A stretch of 64,000 bases of DNA from Candidatus Eiseniibacteriota bacterium. GTDB taxonomy: Bacteria > Eisenbacteria > RBG-16-71-46 > CAIMUX01. The notes beneath the pieces are model-generated. The model had not been told where the DNA came from, ran no database searches, and saw nothing but the letters and a program-made list of their open reading frames with translations. The stretch is taken from NCBI GenBank assembly GCA_903844735.1, contig CAIMUX010000119.1, forward strand, positions 60,075 through 124,074, written 5' to 3'. Of this stretch, positions 1 through 8,395 are shown one piece after another. Both the position numbers and the translations under genes were made by a program. Every line of letters begins with the position of its first letter. The stretch's first letter is position 1.

Positions 1-65
1 CCCGTTGCACGGTGTCGCTCCTTTTCCGGCGTCGGGGCCGGGATGTGGTTTGTCCCGAGTGCCGC

Positions 66-1004
66 TCAACCGCGCGCGGGCAACTCCAGTTCGAAACGCG
101 AGAGATCGCGGATCTGGCGAACCCGGCGTTCGATCGTCTCTAGCGAAAGGTCGAGCAGCCCATCCACGCTGAAATTCTCTACCGCAAACGACGCTACGGC
201 CGCCCCGTGCGCCAGACCAAGACGGAGACACGGCTCGTCGAGGATCCCACCGTTGCGCGCCAGAAAACCTACCAGCCCGCCGGCAAACGCATCGCCCGCG
301 CCGGTCGGGTCCTGCGGAGAGTCCAGAGGGAACGCAGGCACGGCGAACCAACCCTGTTCGGTGCGGGCCAGCGCTCCATGTTCCCCGCGCTTGATCACCA
401 CCACGCTCGGGCCCATCATGCGAATCCCCTCGGCCGCCTTCAGCACGTTGTCCGCACCGGTCAGCATCTGCGCCTCCTCATCGTTGAGGAGAAAGACGTG
501 TACCCGCCGCAGCACCGCGAGGAGTTTCTCCCGCGCCGACGTGATCCAGTAATTCATTGTATCCAGGACCACCAGCGGCGGGGCGTCCATCTGGTCAAGA
601 ACCTCGAGCTGCAACCCAGGATCGATATTGGCGAGGAAAACACAGGGAGAATCGAGATAGGAGCTCGGCATATCCGGGTGGAACTCCTCGAAGACGTTGA
701 GCTCGGTGCGCAGGGTGGTGCGCTTGTTCATGTCATCGGCGTAGACTCCGGCCCAGCGAAACGTACGCCCCTCGGCCGTCGCCAGCCCCGCGCAGTCCAT
801 ACCACGTCGACGGAAGGTGTCAAGGTGACGTTCGGGAAAATCGGTCCCCACCACGGCGACGACCCGCACGGCCGCGTAGTGGGACGCCGCCACGCCGAAA
901 TACGCGGCGGACCCCCCGAGCGCCTCCTCCCGTTCCCCCGCCGGAGTACGCACCGAATCGAGCGCGATCGATCCCACCACGAGCACGGGCATGGGCGATT
1001 GCAT
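66..1004 (-). CDS. PfkB-family carbohydrate/nucleoside kinase
   Basis: A 312-residue PfkB (ribokinase-like) kinase that should phosphorylate a sugar or nucleoside with ATP in the cytoplasm; the substrate cannot be read from the sequence. The N-terminus VLVVGSIALDS and an early GGSAAYFG stretch form the sugar-binding half. The C-terminal signature DPTGAGDAFAGG carries the catalytic Asp and anion hole. The ATG at 1004 follows GAGGAGG closely; the same frame stays open further upstream, but only as a shadow of rsfS. It begins 4 nt after the rsfS stop, so it is the last gene of the PAP2-kinase-M23-ispB-rsfS run. The family is certain; the specificity is open. Confidence 0.92.
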   Translation of the reverse strand: MQSPMPVLVVGSIALDSVRTPAGEREEALGGSAAYFGVAASHYAAVRVVAVVGTDFPERHLDTFRRRGMDCAGLATAEGRTFRWAGVYADDMNKRTTLRTELNVFEEFHPDMPSSYLDSPCVFLANIDPGLQLEVLDQMDAPPLVVLDTMNYWITSAREKLLAVLRRVHVFLLNDEEAQMLTGADNVLKAAEGIRMMGPSVVVIKRGEHGALARTEQGWFAVPAFPLDSPQDPTGAGDAFAGGLVGFLARNGGILDEPCLRLGLAHGAAVASFAVENFSVDGLLDLSLETIERRVRQIRDLSRFELELPARG

Positions 1005-1008
1005 CAGG

Positions 1009-1467
1009 TCAGTCCTCCTCCGAGCCGTCGCCGAACGGGGTCCCCGGGTCGGGGTCGGCGGTGCGAACCTCCTCGCGCGGCGCCTCCGACCAGAGGTTCT
1101 CCAGCCGGTAGTAGTCCCGCGTCTCTGCCTGGAACAAGTGGACCACCACATCGACGAAATCAAGGAGGATCCACTTCCGGTTCTGCCGCCCTTCCACATG
1201 CCAGGGCCGGATCCCTTCCTCGCGCAATGTGTCATCGAGGTGATCCGCAAGTCCCGCCACATGCGACTCGGAAAGGCCGGTGGCCAGGACGAAGTAGTCG
1301 CAGGCCCCGGAGAGCCCCCGCAGGTCGAGGATGAGCACGCCCTGCGCCCGTCTCTCCGCGACCAGGCGCCCGAGGCGACCGGCCAGCTCGGAGGATGGCA
1401 TCCCCACACGGCGTGCGGGGCGGCGGCGGGCGGGCGTATCCATTTCGGTGGTTTTCATTCGCGACAT
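1009..1467 (-). CDS. rsfS: Ribosomal silencing factor RsfS
   Basis: RsfS (YbeB/Iojap family) binds ribosomal protein uL14 and blocks subunit joining when nutrients are short. The protein is 152 residues, with the family core including GLSGACDYFVLATG, an HVEG stretch and a DVVVHLF stretch. The acidic C-terminal tail after about residue 130 is not part of the conserved fold. The first ATG (1467) sits directly on a GAGAGG Shine-Dalgarno; the ATG at 1458 is better spaced and may be the true start. It lies between the polyprenyl synthase gene (4 nt away) and the PfkB kinase. In many bacteria rsfS is next to nadD, which is not the case here. Confidence 0.93.
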   Translation of the reverse strand: MSRMKTTEMDTPARRRPARRVGMPSSELAGRLGRLVAERRAQGVLILDLRGLSGACDYFVLATGLSESHVAGLADHLDDTLREEGIRPWHVEGRQNRKWILLDFVDVVVHLFQAETRDYYRLENLWSEAPREEVRTADPDPGTPFGDGSEED

Positions 1468-1471
1468 CCTC

Positions 1472-2494
1472 TCAATGGAGGCGGTGCACGGCGTACGTGA
1501 CCGCCTGTTCGAGCGCGTCCCGCCACCGCGAGGGTGGTTCCCCGCGCAGGGTCACCACGCATTCCTCGGCCAGAGCGCGGGCCGTGTCGCGGCAGGAAGC
1601 GATCGCCCCGGCCCGATCCAGGATGGTGAGGAGATCGTCCCAACCTTCGGGGCCGGGGTCCTTGTGCGCGGCTAACTCGCGCAGGCGCGCACGGTCGCGC
1701 GACCCGGCCCCGGCGAGGCCGCGGATGAGCGGAAGAGTCACCTTGCCATCCGGCAGGTCGGTGCGCACCCCTTTGCCGATTCGAACGGGATCGCCGATGT
1801 AGTCGAACAGGTCGTCGGTCACCTGGTACGCCCGGCCCAACATCTCGCCGAAGCGGCGAAAACGCGTGGTGCGTTCCGGGCCGAGCCGCCCCACGAGAGC
1901 CCCGATCTCGGTCGATGCGCCCATGAGAGATGCGGTTTTTCGGTCGACCAGCTCGAAATAGGCTTCCTCGCCCAGATCGAGATCCTCCTTCTGCTGAATC
2001 TGCAGCATCTCACCGATGGCCATGTGGTAGATCGTGCGCGCCACCACCGGGACCAGGGTGTCGAGCCGCCGCTCCACCAACTCGTGTAATGCCTTGGTGA
2101 AGATGTAGTCCCCGAGGATGGTGGAGACCTGGTCGTTGAACAAAGCGTTAATAGTGGGCAGCCCGCGACGCACCGCACTGCGGTCTATCGTGTCGTCGTG
2201 GACCAGGGTAGCGGTGTGGATCAACTCGATGACGCTGGCGGCAAAGACGGCATCTGCCGACACCGACTGACCGGAACTTGCCACCAGCAGCACCAGGGCG
2301 GGACGGAATTTCTTCCCCGTCACGCCCAACAGGTGCCCGGACAACCCCCGCACCAACGGAATTGAGCTCTGGAAGAAATCCCCAAACGAGGCACTCACTG
2401 CATCGAGCTGCTCTCGCACCGGCTCCTGAAACTCGCGTAGGCCGGTGTCGGCCTGGAACGACCGCAGGAATGAATCCAGGTTCGAGAGCGACAA
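1472..2494 (-). CDS. ispB: Polyprenyl diphosphate synthase (octaprenyl/heptaprenyl type)
   Basis: A trans-prenyltransferase that extends farnesyl diphosphate with isopentenyl diphosphate to make the quinone side chain. Both aspartate-rich motifs are present: DDTID in VHDDTIDRSAVRRG and DDLFD in QVTDDLFDYIGD. I chose the TTG at 2494, which gives 340 residues, because AAGGGGG lies 5-6 nt upstream. The frame stays open to another TTG at 2593, which overlaps the stop of the M23 peptidase gene (TTGA), so a 373-residue form is possible. Chain length (C35-C45) cannot be told by eye. The neighbours are not quinone genes. Confidence 0.88.
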   Translation of the reverse strand: MSLSNLDSFLRSFQADTGLREFQEPVREQLDAVSASFGDFFQSSIPLVRGLSGHLLGVTGKKFRPALVLLVASSGQSVSADAVFAASVIELIHTATLVHDDTIDRSAVRRGLPTINALFNDQVSTILGDYIFTKALHELVERRLDTLVPVVARTIYHMAIGEMLQIQQKEDLDLGEEAYFELVDRKTASLMGASTEIGALVGRLGPERTTRFRRFGEMLGRAYQVTDDLFDYIGDPVRIGKGVRTDLPDGKVTLPLIRGLAGAGSRDRARLRELAAHKDPGPEGWDDLLTILDRAGAIASCRDTARALAEECVVTLRGEPPSRWRDALEQAVTYAVHRLH

Positions 2495-2589
2495 ACAATC
2501 CCCCTTCTGCACTCGGCAAAGAACCGGGATCCGCCGCGCGCACGCACGGGACTCCGGACGATGCACAGTATCACCGACCCGCGCCGGTG

Positions 2590-3972
2590 TCAACGCAGGG
2601 GCGGGGCCTCCGACTGGAGCTGGGCCAGCGAAGCCTGAAGCAGCGACGGCTGGAACTGCTCCAGCACCTGCCCCGCAAGCAGGACCTTCTCCAGCTCCTC
2701 AAGGCTCCTCGACCAGTCAGTGAACTGCTCCATATCCGAAGGCTGGATCGGCTCCGCAGGCACGTTGCGCAGCGCAAGAGGGTTGATGCGGGCGCCATCT
2801 TGCACCATCTCGTAGTGAAGGTGCGGTCCGGTCGCCAAGCCGGTGCTGCCGACATAGCCGATGACCTGACCCTGGGAAACGCGGGACCCGGCGCGCAAAC
2901 CGGTGGCGATGCGGCTGAGATGGCCATACCTCGTCGTAGTGCCGCCGGCATGGCGGATCTCCACGTACCGACCGTAATCCCCTTTCCACCCGGCGATGGC
3001 GACACCACCGTCCGCCACCGCCACCACCGGCGTGCCCGTGGCCGCGGCGTAGTCAATGCCGTTGTGCGGGCGGAAAATCTTTCGGATCGGGTGGAAGCGA
3101 GCCTTGGAAAAGTAGGAACTGATGCGACGGAACGCCAGCGGTGCCCGGAGGAAGCTCTTCTTGAGGGCCCGTCCCTTCAAGTCGTAGTAGCCGCTCCCAG
3201 TCGCTCCCGTGCCGCGATAGGAGACGGCGACGCCGGCCGCGCACCGGCCTTCGTACCGACCGTAGAGAACATCCCCGTATCCGAGGAAATGGCCGTCGGC
3301 GAACCGTTCCTCCACGAGGAGACTGAAGCGGTCACCCGGCTGCACCTCGGTGAGAAAATCGACGTCATAGGCAAAAACGTCAGCGAACTTGAGGGTCAGG
3401 CGGTAGTCGCCCCCGGCATCGCGGATGGCATCGTCAACAGTTTGGTCGATCCGCCCCTCGAACTTGCGCAGGCGCACCTCCCGCGCGACCGGCTGCTGCC
3501 AGGCCACCAGGGCGTCGCCCCGCACCTCGTAGACATAAATCTCCTCGGGCGAGAGGGTGAAGGTAAGGCGGCGGAGGAGGCCATACTCGTCCCGTTCCAG
3601 AGTAAGGGTCTGGCCCGGCTGCAGCGCCTTCGGACTGAAAAGGCGGAGTCGGCGCGTGCTTTCCAGAACGCGGCCGATGTCCTGCATGCCGAGACGATTG
3701 CGAAGCAGAAGCCCGGAAAAGGTGTCGCCTCGGCGCACCACGTCCGTGACCGTTTCCCAGCCGGAATCGGATTCGGTGGAGTCGTCGAGAGCGGAAGAGC
3801 GGGAGGGGTCAGAGTCGGTGGCGGGTCGAACCGGATCGGTACGGCGGGCAAAGAAGGGGATCAGGATCACCAGGAGGAGCAGCGGCAGCGACAGCCAGGC
3901 GATGCGCAGGCGATGTGCCCGCCACGCCCCGATCCCTCCGGGAATCCACATCCTTCGTGCCTCCTCTGCCAT
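2590..3972 (-). CDS. M23 (LytM) family metallopeptidase, membrane-anchored
   Basis: A 460-residue cell-wall hydrolase or regulator of the MepM/NlpD type acting in the periplasm. Residues about 20-42 form one N-terminal membrane segment. A LysM-like stretch (VRRGDTFSGLLLRN, about 80-130) follows, then an OapA-like middle region. The C-terminal LytM domain keeps the zinc ligands: HNGIDYAA with its His and Asp, and GPHLHYEM with the HxH. An ATG 21 nt inside (3951) has an ideally spaced GGAGG and may be the real start. The gene follows the histidine kinase by 73 nt. It probably cuts peptide cross-links of peptidoglycan. Confidence 0.9.
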   Translation of the reverse strand: MAEEARRMWIPGGIGAWRAHRLRIAWLSLPLLLLVILIPFFARRTDPVRPATDSDPSRSSALDDSTESDSGWETVTDVVRRGDTFSGLLLRNRLGMQDIGRVLESTRRLRLFSPKALQPGQTLTLERDEYGLLRRLTFTLSPEEIYVYEVRGDALVAWQQPVAREVRLRKFEGRIDQTVDDAIRDAGGDYRLTLKFADVFAYDVDFLTEVQPGDRFSLLVEERFADGHFLGYGDVLYGRYEGRCAAGVAVSYRGTGATGSGYYDLKGRALKKSFLRAPLAFRRISSYFSKARFHPIRKIFRPHNGIDYAAATGTPVVAVADGGVAIAGWKGDYGRYVEIRHAGGTTTRYGHLSRIATGLRAGSRVSQGQVIGYVGSTGLATGPHLHYEMVQDGARINPLALRNVPAEPIQPSDMEQFTDWSRSLEELEKVLLAGQVLEQFQPSLLQASLAQLQSEAPPLR

Positions 3973-4045
3973 TCGACGCCACCCTTGGTCCCCCTTGGGG
4001 CCGTGGGCGTCGATGGCCGAATTATAAAAAACCCTTCGGACCCCG

Positions 4046-5674
4046 TCAACCTTCCGTGGATTCGGTGCCGGTCATCCGCACGGATCCACCGGCGCTTCCC
4101 TCGGGCACCGGGGGGGGCGTCCTCGGCACCAACGCCGGCCCCCCTCCCCCACCGGCCGCGTCGGCGACGCCGGATCCGGTCGCTCCCTTCCCTTCGATCA
4201 CCACCATGCCCCTCGGAAACTCGAGGATGAAGGTTGCCCCACGCCCCGACTCACTCTGCACGGTGATCTTGCCGCCGTGGTTCTGGAGAATCCGGTAGCA
4301 GGTAGCGAGGCCGTAGCCGTGCCCGTCATCCTTGGTCGTGAAGCCCGGCTCGAAAACGTGTGCCGCGGTCTCGATGGCCATGCCAGGTCCGTTGTCGGTC
4401 ACGGTGATCCGAACCGTCCCCTTGCGGCCCGTGGCGGTGCGCACTTCGATCCGCCCGTGGATCTCCTCAGGCGACGGCGCAGCTCCCCGAATCGCCTGCG
4501 CGGCGTTGCGAAGCAGGTTGATGAGGACCTGCTGAAGTTGGCCCGGGTCAGCCTGAACCTCCCCGGCTCCTGCCTCGACCTCCGCGACCAGGTCCATTCG
4601 GTCGAATAGATTCTGGGGGCGCACGAAGTCGACCGTGTCGATGACCAGCTTGTCGAGATCGAACGCCCTGAGTTGAACCCCCTTGTGGGAGAAGTCGAGC
4701 AGCCCCTTGGCAAGGGCACTCATCCGACTCACCTGCTGGCGGATGATTTCCGCATCTCCCTTCATCGCCTCGTCCCCCGCCCGTGCCGCGCGCATCAGCA
4801 AGAGCTGGGTTCGGCCGGAAAGAATCTGCAGATAGTTGTTGATCTCGTGAGCGACTTCGGCCGCCATGTCGCCCTTGGCCGCCATCCGTTCCGAGGAGAT
4901 GAGGGCTTGGGTCATCTTCTGCAAGCGAATGTACTCGCGGTTCTGGTCCTTGACGATGAGCAGCGGCAGGAAGAAGAGCACCACCCCGGGATAGTCAAGG
5001 GCGAGGAACGAGAGCACGAGCAACGGGCTCAAAGCAAAGAGTGCCACGGACGAGACCAGCGAGTTCCGGTAAACGTAGTTCGTGCGCCAAGTCGCAAGGA
5101 ACGGCGTACGCCGCTCCAACGAGACAGCCAGCGCCACCAGCCCGGTGTTGACAAGGAAATAGGCCACACCCACGGCAATCATGCCCGCGGCAGTGGCGGG
5201 CTCGCGCAACGCCCGCTCGTCCAACGGTGTCGCTTGGATGGCAGTGAACACGCGTAGACAAATCCAGGCCGTGATCGCCATCTGACCAAGGCCGAAGAAC
5301 GACTTTACCCAGTCTCGCTTCTGGATGAAGCGCGTAGCCAGAAAGACCGAAACGGCGATGATCCAGAGGGCAGGGGCCGAGGCATGGAGAAAAATCACCG
5401 ACAGGTTCACCGTCGAGGCCATGCTGTCGGTGCAGTTGCCGGACACCGACTCAAGCCAGAGGAACTCCGCGGCCACGCTGATCGCCAGCCAGGCAAAGAA
5501 ATACCCGCTCACAAGGCTATGCACCGATCCGCCGGTCCTGAGCAACAGGAGCAGACCGACTGCGGCCACGACGGCGGCATAAAGGAGCAGGCGCCGGTTA
5601 CCGGCGTATTGGGGCGGGAGCCGGAACAAGGCGGGCTGGGGCCCGACCCCGGCGACGACGGGATTTCGGCTCAT
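4046..5674 (-). CDS. Membrane sensor histidine kinase
   Basis: A 542-residue kinase. The first ~250 residues hold about seven hydrophobic segments with no recognisable extracellular sensor domain, so the signal may be sensed in the membrane. A short coiled-coil linker leads to the HisKA motif VAHEINNYLQIL with the phospho-accepting His. The HATPase domain has an N-box (QVLINLLRNAAQA), a G1 box (DNGPGM) and GHGYGLATCYRIL. The tail after about residue 500 is Gly/Pro-rich. No response regulator gene is nearby, so it is an orphan kinase. Its start overlaps the stop of the PAP2 gene by ATGA, pointing to coupled translation. Confidence 0.92.
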   Translation of the reverse strand: MSRNPVVAGVGPQPALFRLPPQYAGNRRLLLYAAVVAAVGLLLLLRTGGSVHSLVSGYFFAWLAISVAAEFLWLESVSGNCTDSMASTVNLSVIFLHASAPALWIIAVSVFLATRFIQKRDWVKSFFGLGQMAITAWICLRVFTAIQATPLDERALREPATAAGMIAVGVAYFLVNTGLVALAVSLERRTPFLATWRTNYVYRNSLVSSVALFALSPLLVLSFLALDYPGVVLFFLPLLIVKDQNREYIRLQKMTQALISSERMAAKGDMAAEVAHEINNYLQILSGRTQLLLMRAARAGDEAMKGDAEIIRQQVSRMSALAKGLLDFSHKGVQLRAFDLDKLVIDTVDFVRPQNLFDRMDLVAEVEAGAGEVQADPGQLQQVLINLLRNAAQAIRGAAPSPEEIHGRIEVRTATGRKGTVRITVTDNGPGMAIETAAHVFEPGFTTKDDGHGYGLATCYRILQNHGGKITVQSESGRGATFILEFPRGMVVIEGKGATGSGVADAAGGGGGPALVPRTPPPVPEGSAGGSVRMTGTESTEG

Positions 5675-6249
5675 GCCTTTGTATTCGGCAATTTTCGATC
5701 CAACCTGAACCGCACAACCTTGACTCCTACCGGAAGCATCCGAACAACTCGGCCCACCCCCACGCCAAGGAGCGCCCCGGCCAGGATGTCGGCCGGATAA
5801 TGCACACCCAGGTAGACCCGAGACAGGGCCACCATTGCCGCCAGGAGGTAAGAGACCACCGCGAAGCCAGGGCCGAGCGAAGCCAGCACCACCGCCGCGG
5901 CGAAGGAGTTAGCCGCGTGGTTCGAGGGGAAAGAAGGACTGTGGGATTGGCGCACGACGAGCAGGCGGACATCGGAAAGGGCAAAGCAAGGACGCAGCCG
6001 GTCAATCCAAGGCTTGAGCAGTCCCGCGCCAAGGAGATCGACGGTACCGACCGCCACCGCGACGAGGAGGACCGCCCGCAGCCCGACCCGGCCCCGCGCC
6101 CACACAACGGTCCCGGCCAGGACCGCGAACCACAGACCGGGAAGGGGCGGGTAACTCAGCCCCCAGGCCAGTGCGTCGACCCACGGCGCATGCGGACCGC
6201 CGTTGACCAGCCTGAACAAATCCTGGTCGATCCCGAACGGGTTGAACAG
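5671..6249 (-). CDS. PAP2-family phosphatase, probable CTG start
   Basis: An integral-membrane phosphatase of the PAP2 superfamily (undecaprenyl-diphosphate or phosphatidate phosphatase type). All three motifs are present in order: KX6RP (KPWIDRLRP), PSNH in PSFPSNHAAN, and SRX5HX3D (SRVYLGVHYPAD). The reading frame runs on to 6660, but that part is antisense to pgeF and lacks family similarity. I place the start at a CTG at 6249 because a perfect AAGGAGG lies exactly 6 nt upstream; no ATG or GTG fits. This gives 192 residues with about five or six membrane segments. The pgeF gene starts divergently only 27 bp away. Confidence 0.85.
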   Translation of the reverse strand: MFNPFGIDQDLFRLVNGGPHAPWVDALAWGLSYPPLPGLWFAVLAGTVVWARGRVGLRAVLLVAVAVGTVDLLGAGLLKPWIDRLRPCFALSDVRLLVVRQSHSPSFPSNHAANSFAAAVVLASLGPGFAVVSYLLAAMVALSRVYLGVHYPADILAGALLGVGVGRVVRMLPVGVKVVRFRLDRKLPNTKA

Positions 6250-6270
6250 CGCGGGCCTCCTTCCTACACT
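6242..6270 (+). promoter_or_regulatory. Promoter of pgeF (leaderless arrangement)
   Basis: The -35 TTGAAC (6242-6247) and -10 TACACT (6265-6270) are separated by exactly 17 bp. The -10 ends only 6 nt before the pgeF ATG at 6277. Transcription would therefore start at or next to the ATG, and no Shine-Dalgarno is seen. The -35 box overlaps the start of the divergent PAP2 gene. Confidence 0.7.
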
Positions 6271-6276
6271 CCATCC

Positions 6277-7137
6277 ATGCGTGCTTTCGGCGATGGGTCC
6301 GTCAACTTCGTTCGCTCCCCCAGTGACCTCCTGGGGCCATATCGCGCGGTGGTCTCCGAACGGACCGGCGGCATCAGCGCGCCCCCGTTTGCGACACTCA
6401 ACGTGGGACGCTCTACGGATGACGATCCCGGCGCCGTGCGCGAAAACGAGCGGATCATACTCCGATCTCTCGGCCTCGCCGATCGCGTAGCCCGCCTCCG
6501 GCTCGAACACGGCGCCCGCGTCCTTCGCCCGGATGGCCCGGGGGTGTACGGCCCGGCCGACGCCCTTATCACCGATGACCCTCAACTGGTGCTCTGGTTC
6601 ACCGTCGCCGATTGCGTTCCGGTGACCATCACCGCCGGCGTGTGGCGCGCCCACGGGCACTGCGGCTGGCGTGGTATCGTGGCGGGGCTTATCGAGGCGA
6701 TGGGCGCGGCGCTCATGAGATCCGCCGGGGTCTCACCCTCAGGTCTGCGCGCCTGGGCGGGTCCCGGCATCGGTCCTTGCTGTTTCGAGGCAGGTCCGGA
6801 GGTAGCCGACAGATTCGACCGAGCGGCGATCCGCACCGCCTGGTCGGGGCCCGCCGCGCCCCGCGTGGGGGGGACCCCTTCGCAGATGGCGGTGGCCCCG
6901 TTGGCGACGGGCCATCCGTACACCCGTACCTTCCTCGATCTGCACGCGGAAATCGCGCTGCGCTTGGCGAACCTCGGATTGCCCTCGGAGGCGGTGGCCG
7001 CGGATGATTCATGCACCGCCTGCGCGGGAGATCGTTTCTTCTCGCACCGGCGGGATGGTATTCCCACCGGGCGACTGGCCGCACTCAGCTTCACCCACCC
7101 GCCATCCAGGGAACCAACCGGTCGACTTGGCAGCTAG
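6277..7137 (+). CDS. pgeF: Purine nucleoside phosphorylase / multicopper polyphenol oxidase domain protein (YfiH/PgeF)
   Basis: A 286-residue YfiH/PgeF family protein. E. coli PgeF edits mis-incorporated serine from peptidoglycan precursors, and other members have adenosine phosphorylase/deaminase activity. The hallmarks are NVGRSTDDDPGAVREN, LEHGARV, VADCVPV, GHCGWRG and GPGIGPCCFEAGPEV, so the zinc ligands (His, Cys, His) are present. The start is the ATG at 6277: it fits the family N-terminus (SVNFVRSP) and has a promoter -10 six nt upstream. It is the only plus-strand gene in the first 11 kb and converges with bshA. A small inverted repeat (GAGTG-GCT-CACTC, 7143-7155) lies just after it. 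Confidence 0.92.
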   Translation: MRAFGDGSVNFVRSPSDLLGPYRAVVSERTGGISAPPFATLNVGRSTDDDPGAVRENERIILRSLGLADRVARLRLEHGARVLRPDGPGVYGPADALITDDPQLVLWFTVADCVPVTITAGVWRAHGHCGWRGIVAGLIEAMGAALMRSAGVSPSGLRAWAGPGIGPCCFEAGPEVADRFDRAAIRTAWSGPAAPRVGGTPSQMAVAPLATGHPYTRTFLDLHAEIALRLANLGLPSEAVAADDSCTACAGDRFFSHRRDGIPTGRLAALSFTHPPSREPTGRLGS

Positions 7138-7219
7138 GATGAGTGGCTCACTCGCAGCCTGGTCCGCTTCATTGATCCGTGCGTGCGAATCGAGCCTTCC
7201 CGATCAGGCGCACGATCGG

Positions 7220-8395
7220 CTATCCCACAACCTCCCGGTAGAGTGCCTCATACCGATCCACCACCGCCGCCTCGGAGAAGCACTCCACCGCGCGCCGTCG
7301 CGCCGCCTCTCCCACGCGCAGCGCCAGCGCGCCGTCATCGAGCACCCGGCGTGCCGTCGCCACCATCGCTTCGCCGTCATCGGGATCGACCAGAAATCCC
7401 GACGCACCATCCTCCACCAGCTCGTTGGTCCCGCCGTGGCTGGTGGCGATCACCGGCACACCACACGCCATCGCCTCCAGCGCCACCAAGCCAAAGCTCT
7501 CGTGCTCGCTCGGCAGCAGGAAGAGGTCGGCCAACGGAAGCAGCGTCTCCATCCGCTCCTGGATCCCTAGGAAGAAGACCCGATCCTCCACGCCCAGCGA
7601 GCGGGCCAGTTCTTGCGCTTGCCACCGTTCCGGCCCGTCTCCCACCAGGACGAGACGCGAAGGAATTTCGGTGGCGAGTCGGGCAAAGGTCCGCACCACG
7701 ATGTCGACCCGTTTCACCGGCCGAAAATTCGAGGCGTGCATCACGGTCTTCTCGCCCGGGTCGAGGAAGGGGAAGGCGGGGTGGCCACCTTTCGCGGGGT
7801 GAAAGAGCTCCGGGTCGACGAAGTTCGGGATTACGCGAATCGGCCTATCCACCGCGAACAGCTCGTCCGTCTTGCGCCGCAGGAACTCACTCACCGCCGT
7901 GACCCGGTCGCTCTGCTCGATGGAGAAGCGGGTGATCTTGTGGAAGGACGGCTGCATCCCCACGAGCGTGATGTCGGTCCCATGCAGGGTCGTCACGACC
8001 GGCAAGGCGCCCGGCAGGATCATCTGCCTGGCCAGGTAGGCGGAAACAGCGTGGGGAATCGCATAGTGGACATGCACGAGGTCGAGGCCGTGTGTCTCCG
8101 CCACCTCGGTGATCTTGACCGCCAGAGCGAGGGTATACGGAGGGTGGTGGAAGACCGGGTAGTTGGCGGTCTGCACCTCGTGGAAGAAGACGTTTTCCTC
8201 GAACCCTTTCAACCGCACCGGCAGCGCGTATGTGATGAAGTGCACCTCCCACCCGCGCCGTGCTAGCGAGAGCCCCAGTTCGGTGGCCACGATCCCGCTC
8301 CCTCCCGAGGTCGGGTAACAGACAATCCCGACCCGCCCTCGCACGGCCGGAAGACCCTTGGCCTTGCAGGTACCGCACCGTCGCGCCGCGATCAT
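7220..8395 (-). CDS. bshA: N-acetyl-alpha-D-glucosaminyl L-malate synthase BshA
   Basis: The first enzyme of bacillithiol synthesis: a GT4 glycosyltransferase joining GlcNAc from UDP-GlcNAc to L-malate. The 391-residue protein has the BshA signature CYPTSGGSGIVATELG near the N-terminus, then HHPPYTLALAVK, LHGTDITLVG and VIPNFVD. The C-terminal nucleotide-sugar site reads SEHESFGLVALEAMACGVPVI (split here: SEHESFGLVALEAM, ACGVPVI). A short N-terminal stretch with CGTC precedes the usual start and may not be translated. The ATG overlaps the bshC stop (ATGA), so the two cysteine-thiol genes form an operon. The deacetylase BshB is not in the window. Confidence 0.95.
   Translation of the reverse strand: MIAARRCGTCKAKGLPAVRGRVGIVCYPTSGGSGIVATELGLSLARRGWEVHFITYALPVRLKGFEENVFFHEVQTANYPVFHHPPYTLALAVKITEVAETHGLDLVHVHYAIPHAVSAYLARQMILPGALPVVTTLHGTDITLVGMQPSFHKITRFSIEQSDRVTAVSEFLRRKTDELFAVDRPIRVIPNFVDPELFHPAKGGHPAFPFLDPGEKTVMHASNFRPVKRVDIVVRTFARLATEIPSRLVLVGDGPERWQAQELARSLGVEDRVFFLGIQERMETLLPLADLFLLPSEHESFGLVALEAMACGVPVIATSHGGTNELVEDGASGFLVDPDDGEAMVATARRVLDDGALALRVGEAARRRAVECFSEAAVVDRYEALYREVVG

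Noticed and set aside
2278..4230. A 650-codon open frame on the plus strand
   Set aside because: It lies antisense to the M23 peptidase and polyprenyl synthase genes and has no family features; it is a shadow caused by high GC.
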